Source of the DNA: Mesostigma viride
Taxonomy: Eukaryota; Streptophyta; Mesostigmatophyceae; Mesostigmatales; Mesostigmataceae
NCBI GenBank assembly: GCA_009746045.1
Contig: RPFO01000078.1
Span: 328,882 to 392,881 of the forward strand
Direction of reading: 5' to 3'
DNA length: 64,000 bases
Shown: positions 21,135 through 33,254 of the stretch, piece by piece
Numbering within the stretch: position 1 is the first letter of the stretch
How the letters are laid out: every line of letters begins with the position of its first letter
The notes under the pieces: model-generated
The model's database searches: none
The model's input: only the letters and a program-made list of their open reading frames with translations
Told to the model about the DNA's origin: nothing
Made by a program: the position numbers and the translations under genes

Positions 21135-22096
21135 AAGATCACTCAGCTCCCAAGAAGACCAGCATTTGATTGAATACAATAAGTGGAGCCCTGCCACAAA
21201 TGCAGCAGTTAACAGTGGCCTTAAGGTTTCTCAATCCGCACGCGGAAGCAAGAAGCCTCCACCCAATTACCCCCCCCTGGCGCCAACCCCATTGCGCCGA
21301 TTAAACTCATGACCACCTTGCGCGAAAGAGCGTGTCGCAACATCTTAAATGGCGACTCAGCCCGCGCTAGGCTATATTAACCCCCGCAGGGGCCCGCTGG
21401 TTACAATGCGACACAAGCCGGTGACCACCCCAAAAGCAAGCCCTCAAAAAGAGCCAGCATTTCGCAATTCCGGAACCGTCCAAAAAGGAAAGAGGTTTTA
21501 CGACACCATAATAGACTGAGCCGCGCAGCAGGTGCTGAGACGAAAAGGAACGACAAGGGTCTGGCGTAGCCTCGCCTCCCTGAGACGCCCTCCCCAACTC
21601 GAGTCTCGCAATAGGGAAATTTCTAGCTTCGGAGCGCAACTCTCGCGCGGCTCCTATTGTCCCCAACCACCCCTCCTCGGCAGGGGCAGCTGGACAACTG
21701 ACCTGCCGCCACAAAAAATAATTTATGAAAAAAACAGGCCGTTGCTGACAGGAACCTGGTTCAGGACCTTTTGAGTCCAGGTCACGTCCCACGCACCATC
21801 GCAAGGTGGCAAGCCTGCGATGTGACACTAGAGCTGTTTTAGAAACTTATAAACAGCCCCGCCGAAGCTGGCCAAACCGCCGGAGTAGCGCCCCATCCTT
21901 CGCCCATGTCAAAAAGACCCGCAGCCGGGGAAAACGACATGGGGGTAAATTTAAATTTTCTTTCCGTTGCACGACCAACTATACTATGCTTGGTCGAACA
22001 ACTTAGCGGTTGTGCCACCATCTGCCTCGGCTAGAAGACAGATGCAACCCGCGCTAGAATGTGCAATTTTGCACAGGCGGCCATTGCCGCCATTGT

Positions 22097-22713
22097 GAAA
22101 GAAACAATTGCGGATCATTGCCTGCCTAGCTTGCTTAAGGCATGGCCCGCCGACACACAAGCTGACATCATCCTAAATTAATTAACACCGGCATGCGTCA
22201 CACACCGGCCTGAACAGTGCTGAAAACGCCACTACAAACAGCGTCACTGGCCACGCACCTCCAGGCTTAGTGCGTTAACCGTACAGGTAGTTGTACAAGG
22301 TTCCCAAGACTGACAAACATAAAACGCGCCCATCGACCCCTTGGGCCGGTCCGAATCCACTATACAATAATTAATCACGACTCACTAAATAACCCAAATC
22401 AGCCAAAGATTCGGTAAGCAACCAGCCGACCCTACAGGTCCCCACCTAACCTCAGCTGGTGCAACGAAACACGAATCTTTGCAAGTGAAGTCGTATAAAA
22501 CCTACAATTAATTTTCTCGGACCGCTAATTAATAGCCACCGACCCTTATAAACAACCGGGTCATCCAAGGAAAATTCGGGCGAGCAGGAAACCCTTTGTA
22601 CAAATCGAATTAGTCAGCCCATGTCGCAGACAGCCTTCCACATCCAGGCCAAGGCATGGCGGCCTTATCTTTCCCGCATGCGTTAATTAAACTATATTCA
22701 GAGAAAACCGATT
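22097..22713 (-). repeat. 617-bp repeat, family G block A1
   Basis: Second copy of 20523-21134, differing by a small insertion and a few bases. Confidence 0.9.
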
Positions 22714-24860
22714 GGCTCACACTGGGCAGAGCTAGTTCAGATTCTAACAAACTTTTGAAGATTCTGTTGGGGCCAGATTTGAGATCTAGATTTGTACTTT
22801 CACGTGCACCCCTGGTTTACTACTTCTGGATACCTGGCCATGCAGGAAGATACGGTCAAACAAAGTAGGTAGGGTACAATTGTCAATCGAGGACGACGTT
22901 CATCAAAATCATTGACGTCTGCGGCTATGGTGACACATGTAACCGACTGGCGCGAAAGCATGGCTTGCAACATGTAAAAAGGGGTTGCCTTCAGTGCTTT
23001 TACTAACAGGACGAATTTGTCAGCTGGTTGACGAATTTCAAAATTAGTCGTAAAAAAGTCAACCATTTTGGGCAATTCGTCAACCACATTCGTCAACTAA
23101 CTCGGCAATTTGTCAACCAATTGACGAATATGTTCCGCAATTCGTAAACCGGTTTGACCAAATGTTTAGGAGATTCATCAACCAAGCAAGTCAGGTTTTC
23201 CCAAAGAGAGGCCAGACCTGAGGTCCAGCGGCGCGGCGTCAGTCTGTCAGCCTGTACCAGATGAATCCTAGGTAGGCTGCAGTACAGTTCATACTGGAGA
23301 TGGTTTGGAAAGACACTACGATTAACCCCTAAATGGCATTGCTGCCGATTTTCCGCCAAAAATCGACTTACAGTCGATGCATCAGCCCCTTCTCGGGGGA
23401 CCGAATGCCGCGAAAAATATTGGGAATTTGAAAATGGTTTGCTGTGAAGAATGAAAGTTTATAAGTTTCTCCGTGCCATGATGCTAGGGTTTGCTATATT
23501 TGGACCAAGATAAACAGATGTACTGGACCGTCAAAGTACAGGGGGTCAGGGTACTTTTTCACGCAGAACGTGCATTCCCGGAAACGACGACCTGGCCATG
23601 GCGGCTTGCGCCCACGCACGGCATTTACGTTTGCGCTCGAATTCGCTGGCCAAACTTAAGAAATAGATTCCATATGTCCTAAAGATCACACATCCCAATT
23701 TTCCGTTTGCGGGAAGGCCATTTGATAGGTGTCGGCAGCGTTCTTGCTGTAAAAAACTGGGATCAGGCCGGACGATAGAAATGTTGACAGCAATACCATT
23801 CCGGCGTATTTTAAGGGATATATCGGTTGCTTCGTACTTGATATGATGCATTGTAGTCGTTAACGTGCAAGGGTGGCCAGAAATCGCCGAATCTAGTGAC
23901 CATGCTGCACAACTTTGGTGTGCCGTTTTGCGGCCACCGCATGGGCCAAGGTAACGCCAGCCATGCCAGCTGAAGCTGAAGCATCATTTTCTTATCGATG
24001 CATGACGTTTATATATACGTTCTAGCTTCTGTAACACATTCTTTTTGCATTACTCATGCTCTTTCTTGACATGGCCTGGCCCCTTCCTAAAACACCCTTC
24101 TTAGATGCTTCCCTCAGTGTATTGACCTGCCATAGTGTGCTGGTGCTGATTTTTAGAGCCTGTATGGGTTTCATTACCTCCATACATGTTTCTTGTACAT
24201 TTCCCACACACATATTGCATGAGTGTGAGGCAGTTGGCTGGTCTCTGTGGCATCATCAAGCATGTAATGGTGAGTAAAAACTTCCCATTGTCAGCATGCG
24301 CCACCAGGTGTGCAGGCCATCACGTGGCAAGCAATATGTAGCAGCTTAGGCCTAGTTTATCTTAGCTAGGGAAAGCTGATATACGAAGGCAAAATGAAAA
24401 AAGTTAAAACGTTAGCCTCCGACAATCTGGAGCGTCCGATGATGGATCCAACGGCCGTGATAAACCCGCTAAGTTAGCGGCTCGGGTCGTCCGTCCAAAA
24501 TACTACACATAAACAACCAATACAAAACAAGCAAACTACGGAAAACAAACGGCCTTCGGCCCCAATGGTCACAAATCCAACGGAAACGACCCGAAATCGA
24601 TAACACCACCGAAACGACGCAGCCGCAGGCCACGCCGACAGCCAGTCTGAAGAAAAACAAAGTGACGTGCTCCGCGAGCGGTTTGCTGGCTGGCGATGGC
24701 AGGAAACGTACGCTAGAAAATTGGGATGGGGAATGCGCAGCCATGGTTTTATACGTCAAAATTTTATGTCTGAAGAGCAACTACGAAATTTTCTGAGCTG
24801 GAGGTGCGTCAACGGAGTGATACCTGCGTGGGAGGGATCCGTGTCGCTATCAGTATGTCT

Positions 24861-24954
24861 TGCTTAATTGCCTAGTGAAATCAGTTTGCTGTTCGTGGAA
24901 GGCGTGGGGTGTGGCCGACGAGTTTCTGGTGTCGCCACATCATATTGGAAAGAA
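24861..24954 (+). repeat. 94-bp direct repeat, first copy
   Basis: TGCTTAATTGCCTAGTG to CATATTGGAAAGAA recurs almost exactly at 25740-25833, 879 bp downstream. Confidence 0.85.
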
Positions 24955-25739
24955 CGCTGGATTTTTTGCCACGGGACGTAACTGGCGATGCCGATGGTGA
25001 GGCGTTTGTTTCGATGACCGGGGTAGTACCTGCTCTCTTTCTGATGCATTTTCATGGTTGCGTTCTTTCCATTTCGCCGAATCCACCTAGTCGCAGCAAA
25101 GACATAGCGTAGCAAGGGTCTGCGTTTTATTTTCTTAGCCGTGCAGGACGCCATCTTCATGGTCCTTCGAATGTCCTGTGTGAACGTCCGTTGCCCAAGG
25201 ATCTGTGATGCTTTTTTCTGGAATATACTGGGCTTGGAAAGCCCCTCTGGATGCTTGCCTGGTCACGGGTTTGGGGCGTCATTTACTGCTGTACTGGCTG
25301 ACATTCATGCGTAAGCTGACTTGCTTCGCACGTGGATTTTCACTGGACTGAAGAGCGCGTCTGCTAGCATGTTTACGTGGTGTATTAAGGTGATCAATCA
25401 ACCATATAGAATGAGGTGTGACAATAGAAGGTGTGTTGTATATTTCTTCATCAAGCATGTCAAAAGTAATCTCCACTCGCTTACAACCTGAATTTTGCTT
25501 TGCTGGGTCTGCTGTGTTTGTGTCTCACTGTGCAGGCTATCCCCTTGGTTGATCAACCAGGTGATTTTTGGTGGCAGCGGGGCCATATACTCTTCTTGGC
25601 GTTTTTCATCTATGGCATTTCAACCAACGCATGCATGCCAGCCCCTCCGGCCCGCATGTAAACAAGAAAACACTAAGTCCGTGTCGCTATGGCGACCTGG
25701 AAATGGAATGTCGTTGTAGATTTAGGTATTGTAGTATCA

Positions 25740-25833
25740 TGCTTAATTGCCTAGTGAAATCAGTTTGCTGTTCGTGGAAGGCGTGGGGTGTGGCTGACGA
25801 GTTTCTGGTGTCGCCACATCATATTGGAAAGAA
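25740..25833 (+). repeat. 94-bp direct repeat, second copy
   Basis: Partner of 24861-24954, differing at about one position. Confidence 0.85.
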
Positions 25834-26904
25834 TGCCAAATTAAGTTGTATTGTCCGCGCATTTCCGGCGCACGTCGCCGGCCGGACCTTGTGACAGCGC
25901 CAGAATCACAACTAACATTGTTGACTTCTCAGGTGCCACAACACACTGGACTGTGTAGGTAGAAAAATGTCTGTGGAGACGCTGTGCGTCGCGCTTAAAT
26001 ATTTTTACATAATTTTAATGAAAAGTTTGAAATGTTTCGTAAACCTTTCCTAAGCTTGGCCGCTAGGCGGCTAAGCTTAGCCAAACAACAACTGCACATC
26101 GATTTAGTCTCAAAAAAAAAATCAAAAGAATAGGCTTAACATCACAAGTTTGTTGGTGGTTGCCTACTAGAGGATGCATGCTTTGCGAAGGGTATCTGTA
26201 CCGCGTTACCTACGTGCATGGACAAGGTGGCACCTGCACATAGGTGCCATGTAAGGGCAGTGTGATGACGCAGTTATGTTTCCCCATCATGGTGGAACGG
26301 AAATGTATTGTTTGGCATGGTTGGTGGCCATATTAGTAGGTAGTATGCCCACCCCTACCCCCTTGGGTGCTTTTTACCAATGGTACACCTATAGGCTGCA
26401 CTGGGTGTAACTACTGGTATACCCACCCAAATGATGATCCCAAGGGCTCAAACTGTTGAGCAACTAATTGTTTATCATTCCTGAAGTGGTAGGTGTCTAG
26501 GTCTACTTATATATTTCAAACCGCACAATCTACCAATAATGAAAACGCACGTCTTGAGCCCCCTGACTCTTACCGTAGTTGTGTAAGGCCTACCATGCAT
26601 ACATGTGGGCTGGTGATAGCTCATGCCAAAGGGCAACTCATGGACATGCTTGATGCTTCCCCCCCCCCCTCCCCCCCCCAATAGGGGAGTTACAGCCGCT
26701 TTATCGGCAGCATTTCCGCCCTACATGGCGCCCTACACGGAAAGCTGCGTGGGGGGGGGGGGGGGGAGTGAAAGTTCGTGCGGGCCGAGCTGAAGATTCA
26801 AGGGTCGGGGGAGGAATCGGGAAGTCGTCCGTCAGAAACGGTAAGCAGAGATTCTTGATACCTGGAATCGTCTTTTCGTCGCACACCAAACTTTACTTTT
26901 CGGC

Positions 26905-26970
26905 GCGTTTTGGGGGGGTTCAACTTTGTTGGTAAGGGCTTACCAACAAAGTTGTTTTCCCCCCCAAACC
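26905..26970. repeat. Long hairpin with GT/CA-free G and C arms
   Basis: CAACTTTGTTGGTAAG (26921-26936), a 2-base loop and CTTACCAACAAAGTTG (26939-26954) pair perfectly; G7 before and C7 after extend the stem with a small internal loop. It lies in 26731-27204, an unclassified stretch between piggyBac and hAT sequence. Confidence 0.8.
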
Positions 26971-27486
26971 CGAAAAGGAAAGCTAACGTGCGTTCGACAC
27001 GTCCGACTTCTGAAATCCGTACACGCGGGCAACTACACGAAAATCGGCTATCCAGGCAAAGGGCAAAGCTGGGAAAAGTCAAATACGGGCGTTATCCGTA
27101 CCTCGCTGCAGGATTCTAGATGATTCCATGCGCTGACCCGCGCCGACCAAGCTTTATTCTTTTGGCTTCTTTTGGTTTTGGGCCCCCCAACTTTACGCAT
27201 AAACCGGGCCTAAGGACAATCTCCGTCAACCAAAACTGAATTACTACTGATGAGGTACTGAACTAAAAACCTGGACAAAAACCTTGTCGAATGTCGAGTG
27301 CAGCGGCCACTTTGAGAGGAGGAAGGCAGAACCAGGACAGGAAGGTGAAAAATTAAAGGACTGACAATGTATGTAGGCAAGGACCTCCGACCTGTGGCCG
27401 TCTGGCGACTAATGTAATAAAATATTGCATGCGACATTGTTTCTATAATGGCGGCCTGCGATGTTTAGGTCGTGTTGAGCTAGAGA

Positions 27487-27924
27487 ATGATAAAAAACCG
27501 TTTGGCAGGTTTCACGACTAGTATCTTAGATGCTCTGTTTAAAAAGCAAGCTGGAGAAATTGTTCTGGTAGCAACCGAAAATATCGGCGACCTAGGTTGC
27601 AGTTTAGATAAAAAGAAGGGCGGGCAGGGCCGCGACAAACGCAAGAGAGTAGAGCTTCACGGAGAGGATGGGCATAATGCGCATATTGCATGCTGTATGT
27701 CTCAAACCCCATTTCCCCATACCCCTCTGGGGTTGGTGCTATATTTTGTAGCACCCAAAAATCATAGATATGGGGCCAATGGCATGTTCCTAAAGAAGTT
27801 CAACATAAATGCATGCTTAGTACCAAGGGGTAGCCAGAAGTTATTTTGGGAACATCGACAAGCATATGAGCAAAGATGTGCAACTCGAGAGATTCCGAAA
27901 GGTCTCCCCTTCCCTTCACTCTGA
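27487..27924 (+). pseudogene. hAT-family ORF fragment
   Basis: The first ~50 residues (AGFTTSILDALFKKQAGE and a following ATENIGDLG segment) match the ORF at 33800-34240. After about residue 65 the two sequences part company, because this copy is truncated near 27680; the rest of the 145-residue frame is flanking DNA. By its place inside a CAGTGCTT hAT copy it is the N-terminal end of a transposase-related protein; no zinc finger or catalytic motif is visible. Confidence 0.45.
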
Positions 27925-28307
27925 CCAAGTTGGCTAAGGGAAGGGTTAAAGCCCCAACACGTGCGGTACGGATGACCCCTTCGAGGAGTCTTCGTAGGCA
28001 TCCTTCCCTTCCCTTAGCTGCCGGCAGGCATTCCCTTCCCATGCACCCCGGCTAGCTTAGCTGCCGTTAGCTGCCAGCGCTAAAGGCCGAAGTCAAGGGA
28101 AATTCCCTTGGGCTCTGCCCTTTGAGGGGCAGAGAAAGTCAGGGAAATCCGTTAGCCGCGGCCAGTTATGCCTTGCGGTCGATACAAATGGTACCGAGTG
28201 TGGTCCTTAAGGTCAGAGTTAACGGAAGGGCAGACCTTCGAATCTCTCGACTCAGTCCGATTGTCAGGACTGAGTTGACACACTTCAACGGTTAATGAAT
28301 GATGAAA
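27681..28307. other. No gene recognised
   Basis: Contains CTTCCCTTCCCTTAGCTGCCGGCAGG-type words and two GCTAGCTTAGCTGCCGTTAGCTGCC repeats near 28050-28075. No ORF with a motif. Confidence 0.4.
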
Positions 28308-30430
28308 TTTTTGAGCTATTTGCTCAATTTGTAGTAATTGCATTGCGGCGGGCTAAAAGGGGGGCGGTCAGGCGCCGCCTATAGCATCGCTCTACCGTCC
28401 GTCATCTACAGTTAGCTGCATTATATCGAGGCTCAATTGTGGCCAAGACATTCAATTGTGGCCACGGCACACAAATGTGGGACGAGTTATGCTGACGGCA
28501 GTTGGGTAATGTGGACCGACTGACATTGGTGTGGAATGGAGACGTGGACTGACAATATGGGTCGGATTCAAGACCGAGGGTCGGTACGAGCTGTAAAGGG
28601 ATTGTAACCGCGTCGTAGTCGAACATTGGCAGGACCAGTGGCAGATAAGCACACGCGGCGTTGTGTCGTGCAAAGTGACAGGTGGACTGTCGGGCTTGTG
28701 GCTGTGAGTCTCATGAATATACGTGCACACTGAATAATGGAAGGACAACCAACACACTGGTGTAATTGCAACCATCGTCTCACACTGAGTCTCATTACGC
28801 TCAATCATTAACCAATATTATTTAACTCCTACACCATGTACCAGTGCTTGTGCTACATTGGGCTAGAGTATCGAAGGGGTCGGTCGTGTGCCGGTAGTGC
28901 CTGTGTAATGTAGTTTGCGCCCCCCCCCCCCCCCCCTTTTGTGGTATTTGAAGTACCAAAAATATGCGTGGCGCCTTGAACGCGTTATCAGAGATCTAGA
29001 AAAACTTGCGCAGATATTCGTGCACACGTACGTACCTAGAGTGGTGCGGCGGACGTAGGGAGGCCTTTTTGCAGCTTCTCCCCCCCCCCCACCCCCCCAC
29101 CCGCCCAGTTGGCAAATACGGGTTCAGAGTATAAACCTGGGGCCTGAAAATACGAGTAGATACGCCGGGCTTCCAAAATACGCGCCCCAAAAATACGCGA
29201 CTGTGTTTAGGGTTATATGGCGTGCATCTATGTGGAAAACACTAGCATGAATAACAACTAACCAAGCCTGTCATTTGCCCATGTTTCCGAGAGCTAGCCA
29301 CCCAATCAGCACGCTCATTAATAATGTTGAGATGTGGCATATGCTTATTGGTTAACATCACCCATTCGTGCCTTGCATTCCTATCTGACTATGCTAAGTA
29401 TGCTTTGCTAAATGCAGGGTTGCCTGTGCACAGCCGCAACCAAAGAAAGCCATCCAGTGTATTATGCATGAGACAATAAGACACAAAGACCGGTCTCGAC
29501 GACGAGGCAGCCACAGGCCCTCCCATCTCCGCTGGCCACCGCCCTGTTAAAATGGTGATGCTTCCTGGCCTGACTGCCTTCTGCATCTTGTTGTTGGCGA
29601 TCCTGAGAAACTTAATTGTTCCAGGTCTCCTGCGGCATCTGCTCGCAGGGCGCCATCCCTATCCCTGAGATGAAGCATTTAGTGTGCTAGGGCTCGGAAT
29701 GCGCTGATTGGCCCCACCTAGGAGCAAAAGTTCTTTTTGCAAAATGCGCAGTACTGCTTCGTCACAGACACCGATTTCATACTAACTGGATCCCCCATCT
29801 GTAACTTATCTCTTGTCGATCACATAATCCCACTCAGGACATCTCTTTGGCATGGCTGCAAACTGAAATCACTGTCGCAGTGGCCTGACAGCACTTCGTC
29901 GTCGATATTTTGCAGCATTTTGTACCACCTTTTTATTAGTCTAGCACAGCAAAAGCTGACATGACACTGCGTTAACTAATACCTAGGCCGAGCCAAGCTT
30001 TGCAAGGCTTGCGCTTGATGGAAAGAACTGCACATGCGCATATACTAATACTTCTAGTGAAAGTCTCGGATGTGAAGTGAACGCCGCGCCAAGAAACCGA
30101 GTCTCAACCTGGGCATGCACCGCGCTGCCCACTGTCACCCCCCCAAAACTCCAAAAAATCTCTATCTCTAAGTCCGAATCGCGTATTCTAAAACAAATAC
30201 GCGCATAAACGGCCGCGGCGGAGGCTACGCGTATTCCCGTATTTTTGCCGCTCAGTAGATCCGGCGTATTTGCCAACCCGGCAACGCCAGCACCCACCCA
30301 CGCTGGAGTTTGAGGGACAAGCCTGGACAAAGGGGCCGGCATGTGCTGCCAGGCCCCAGCGTGACTGAATGGCCAGCTTGAAAATACACAACATGACAAA
30401 AAGGCAAAGGCATCAGACCATGATGTGCAC
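28308..30430 (+). mobile_element. Solo split-repeat unit (second subfamily), interrupted twice
   Basis: An A block begins TGAGCTATTTGCTCAATTTGTAG (28311), resembles the A blocks of 8349-10590 and 40414-40895, and ends GGCCTTTTTGCAGC (about 29076). About 415 bp at 28412-28825 are extra relative to them. A C-rich joint tract follows (29080-29104), is split by a hAT element (29105-30281), and continues as CACCCACCCACGCTGG (30289) and a B block to about 30430. A solo A-B unit is what recombination between the A blocks of a full element would leave. No coding part. Confidence 0.6.
29105..30281 (-). mobile_element. hAT-type element inside a split-repeat joint
   Basis: Ends CCAGTTGGCAAATACG and CGTATTTGCCAACCCGG are inverted repeats of the same family as 1555-5285. 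AATACG-rich subterminal sequence lies inside both ends. Sequence at 29520-29790 is related, on the minus strand, to the BED-finger ORF at 4443-5006 but is not open over its length. An 8-bp target duplication is not evident in the C-rich flank. About 1.18 kb, so non-autonomous. Confidence 0.7.
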
Positions 30431-31143
30431 GGCCGCGGTGGTCCATGATGGCCCTAATCAATGGGGTGCAACCATAGCCCTCAATCGCTGACTGACAGTG
30501 CACGCATTGCCTTCTCCCATCCAGCCAGATACTCCCCATCAAAATCAGTGCGATGTACATAAGCCGGAATGCCATCTGTCAAGCGAATCAACTGTGGCGT
30601 GCTGGTGCGGGATCAGAGAACTCACATGCTAACCAGTGCTGCCATCGAAGACCAGGAGTTTGGAATGGTGCCAGAGATCAGAGTATCAGAAATTTCGCTG
30701 CAAGTGGATACACACACACACCAAAAAGATTTTGCATGGCGTGAGCAATTGGAGCAATACATTTCTGTCAGGGACAACAAACGGTTCCAGATAATAACGG
30801 ACCAAGGTATCATCTAAGCGACAGGAAAAGGTTGATCGATATCTTGATACAATCGGATTAAATCCAGCAACTACGCATGCGGCTGAGGCTACTAGAGGTT
30901 TACAGTAGAGCACTGTCAGTACACTTTGGATCATTGAGGCAGCAGTTTGTCAGTCTGGCGCAAGAGGACACACAGGAAGTGGTGAGGGCGCGTTTCATGG
31001 ACAGAAGATGAGCCCCACCCTCACCACGCAAATGGAAAGTGCTTGCCCAGAACTATGAAGTCAAAACTGCCATACCAGTCGGGTGGATGGTGCAGCCACG
31101 CAGCTACCATGCTGCCCGGCTGCCGCAAACACACTCAACAGCC
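30431..31143. other. No gene recognised
   Basis: Short ORFs only; a small CACACACA run at 30712. No repeat partner in the window. Confidence 0.4.
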
Positions 31144-31705
31144 CTCCCCCCACCCCCCCCCCCCCCCCCCCCCCACCCACCACCCACCCACCCACCCACC
31201 CACCCACCCACCCACCCACCCACCCACCCACCCACCCACCCACCCACCCACCCACCCACCCACCCACCCACCCACCCACCCACCCACCCACCCACCCACC
31301 CACCCACCCACCCACCCATGCACCCACCCACCCATGCACCCACCCACCCATGCACCCACCCACCCACCCACCCACCCACCCACCCACCCACCCACCCACC
31401 CACCCACCCACCCACCCACCCACCCACCCACCCACCCACCCACCCACCCACCCACCCACCCACCCACCCACCCACCCACCCACCCACCCACCCACCCACC
31501 CACCCACCCACCCACCCACCCACCCACCCACCCACCCACCCACCCACCCACCCACCCACCCACCCACCCATGCACCCACCCACCCATGCACCCACCCACC
31601 CATGCACCCACCCACCCACCCACCCACCCACCCACCCACCCACCCACCGACCGGCGACCGACCCATGCCCGCCCACCCACCGACCGGCGACCGACCCATG
31701 CCCGC
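31144..31705 (+). repeat. CCCA tetranucleotide array
   Basis: A ~30-base C run leads into about 470 bp of CCCA units. Two blocks of three CCCATGCA interruptions (31316-31352 and 31568-31607) lie about 250 bp apart, pointing to internal duplication of the array. A 37-bp unit with CCGACCGGCGACCGACC is repeated twice at the right edge (31645-31710). The long Pro/His/Thr or Gly/Trp/Val frames across it are products of the repeat and not genes. Confidence 0.95.
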
Positions 31706-31924
31706 CCGACCCACCTACGCGTGCACGTACACACGCACCCCCACCTCCTATATTATAAATGTACTCGCAGTCACATGAGAATAATTAATAAATTGTGAGC
31801 CATTTTATTTGCTACTGAGCCATTTTGTGGTTTGAGGCGTTTGTCTTCATTAGGCGCGTTGACCATTAGCATTTGGGGATTTGAATGAATTTTGGCATGC
31901 GTGAGCTACGCCAAGCTCAAGTTA

Positions 31925-32610
31925 CTTGTCGAGTTTCGCTTATTTTACACTACAAGTAGTATGTGATATGCGGACGGGCTCAAAAGGGACCGATCTGCCG
32001 TACAGTAGGTAGTGTAGTACAAGCGCCTGTCACGGAGGTGCTGAACCTTAGTACCGGCACTTTTGTGCCGGTGGTGCAGAGAGTGGACCTGAGGTACAGG
32101 CCGGGCTTGGTACCAGTACATGGACTAGTGACGTGCGGTAGAGGCGACATAGGCGTGGCGCAAGTGTATGGACAGTTCAGTACTTATGAGTGGTGTAGCG
32201 GATGTAGGGAGGCCTCTTTTCAGCTCCCACTCACCCACCCACCCACCCACCTACCTACCCACCCACCCACCCACCCACCCGCCCGCCCGCCCGCCCGCCC
32301 GCCCGCCCGCCCGCCCGCCCGCCCGCCCGCCCGCCCGCCCGCCCGCCCGCCCGCCCGCCCGCCCGCCCGCCCGCCCGCCCGCCCGCCCGCCCACCCACCC
32401 TGCTTACTGTAGAGGACTCATTTGTTTGGAGATATGTGCTGCCCAGGGCCCCAGCACGGTGTTGTAACAACCGACCTAATAATGATTTGTACAGTGACTT
32501 TAAATGATGTGATATAGGCTCTACTATATAACGCCTAGCACATTTAACTGCACATAATACAAGTGTGTTTCTTGGTGGGAAGGAAGTCCAATGGACCGAA
32601 AGCTAGGAGT
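31925..32610 (+). mobile_element. Solo split-repeat unit with expanded CCCG joint
   Basis: The A block starts TTGTCGAGTTTCGCTTATTTTAC and ends CCTCTTTTCAGC (32223); the B block (about 32400-32610) ends CCAATGGACCGAAAGC, matching the elements at 1932 and 39641. Between them the joint is a 175-bp CCCA-CCCG-CCCA array. No internal region, hence a solo unit. Confidence 0.75.
32225..32399 (+). repeat. CCCA-CCCG-CCCA array at an A/B joint
   Basis: About ten CCCA/CCTA-type units, about 28 CCCG units, then CCCACCCACCC. Array composition changes from CCCA outside to CCCG inside. Confidence 0.95.
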
Positions 32611-33246
32611 GTATGCCATGTGGGTTACACCTGGTAATTGTGGGTACAGTATGCCATGTGGGTTACGCTCTGGACTTGGGCTGTGCAGTGCATGGTCCAA
32701 TACTGGGATACAGACTGTGGTTTTGGGTACTTCCGTCAGGCGCGACAAATGGGCGAATCTTTGCTATATGTAGTCATTTGTGCGTGTAGGCTGGTTGGTA
32801 CTTGCCTTCGTCTGTCGTTATGGGAGAGTGTGTTGCTACTTTGCTGGCAATGGCTATGGATGCGCGGGAAAAGAAGCTGGGGGCTTAGCTCTGAGTATGT
32901 GGACTAATTATCGCAAATTATCATTCCATAATAATAATAATCGAATTCATTTCACCACCCACCCTACAAACCCACAAAACCTGCACACTCGCGGCACCCG
33001 GTAATGCAGCTGCCCACCTGCCTACATGCAAAAACACACCCACACATAGACACCCCCACCCACATATCACCCCCACTACTAGTAGGATATGTAATATTAC
33101 ATAACAAGCCACCGAGCCAGCACAATCAGACTTGCCACCTGAGGATGCTATACATACACACAGGCAGAAGAGGTAGGTCGTGCATCGTACCATGGCGCAT
33201 TAGGTATATACATAAATATTGTTCAGTCACCTTGTCAGATTGTGGG
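32611..33246. other. No gene recognised
   Basis: A near-duplicate phrase GCCATGTGGGTTAC occurs at 32617 and 32652. Otherwise unique sequence with short ORFs. Confidence 0.4.
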
Positions 33247-33254
33247 GCATGGGG
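33247..33254. repeat. 8-bp target site duplication, left
   Basis: GCATGGGG before CAGTGCTTCTA; identical at 35158-35165 after TAGAAGCACTG. Confidence 0.9.

Larger units (their letters stand above)
20431..22713 (-). mobile_element. Family G split-repeat element (copy 2)
   Basis: Seen, reading the minus strand: A1 (22713-22097), internal (about 22096-21263), B1 (about 21262-21135), A2 (21134-20523), a tract read as CCCTCCCTCC (20506-20522) and B2 (about 20505-20431, cut short). The A blocks are 612-617 bp and nearly identical; the B blocks share GCCACAAATGCAGCAG. On the plus strand this looks like LTRs, but solo copies at 34462-34972 and 52066-52820 contain A plus B joined at the C-rich tract, so the split-repeat reading fits better. 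The internal part includes TGGCGCCAACCCCATTGCGCC-type inverted repeats (21281-21302). No recognisable protein. Non-autonomous fossil, looks whole apart from the B2 end. Confidence 0.7.
24376..26128. mobile_element. Unclassified insertion inside the piggyBac derivative
   Basis: Defined by comparison with the uninterrupted copy near 14480 (GGCTGAAATAGGCTC). It contains a 94-bp direct repeat (24861-24954 and 25740-25833) and ends with a GCTTAGG..GGCTAAGCTTAGCC inverted motif near 26050. No recognisable protein; ends and superfamily are unknown. Confidence 0.45.
23326..26730. mobile_element. Non-autonomous piggyBac-type element, with an insert, right end damaged
   Basis: TTAA at 23322-23325 is followed by CCCCTAAATGGCATTGCTGCCGATTTTCC, the family's left end. 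Sequence tracks the 13414-15089 copy to about 24375 and again from about 26129 to 26725. The intervening ~1.75 kb is an insertion absent from the other copy. The right end lacks the expected GGGGTTAA. No transposase is encoded. Confidence 0.7.
22992..27680 (+). mobile_element. hAT element of the CAGTGCTT family, left part, interrupted
   Basis: The left end CAGTGCTTTTACTAACAGGACGAATTTGTC and the following AATTCGTCAACC-type subterminal repeats (23015-23150) match the whole element at 33255-35157. The match resumes at about 27205-27675, including the start of the ORF. Between them lie a piggyBac derivative (from 23326) and an unclassified stretch with a strong hairpin. No right end (AGAAGCACTG) was found, so the copy is truncated. 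Confidence 0.65.

Noticed and set aside
20523-22713. TRIM-type LTR element with 612-bp LTRs
   Set aside because: No TG..CA ends or target duplication, and the solo units include an extra block joined at a C-rich tract; the split-repeat reading explains all copies.
31039-31798. Long Thr/His/Pro or Gly/Trp/Val ORFs in all frames
   Set aside because: They are translations of the CCCA array; all frames are open because the unit has no stop in any phase.
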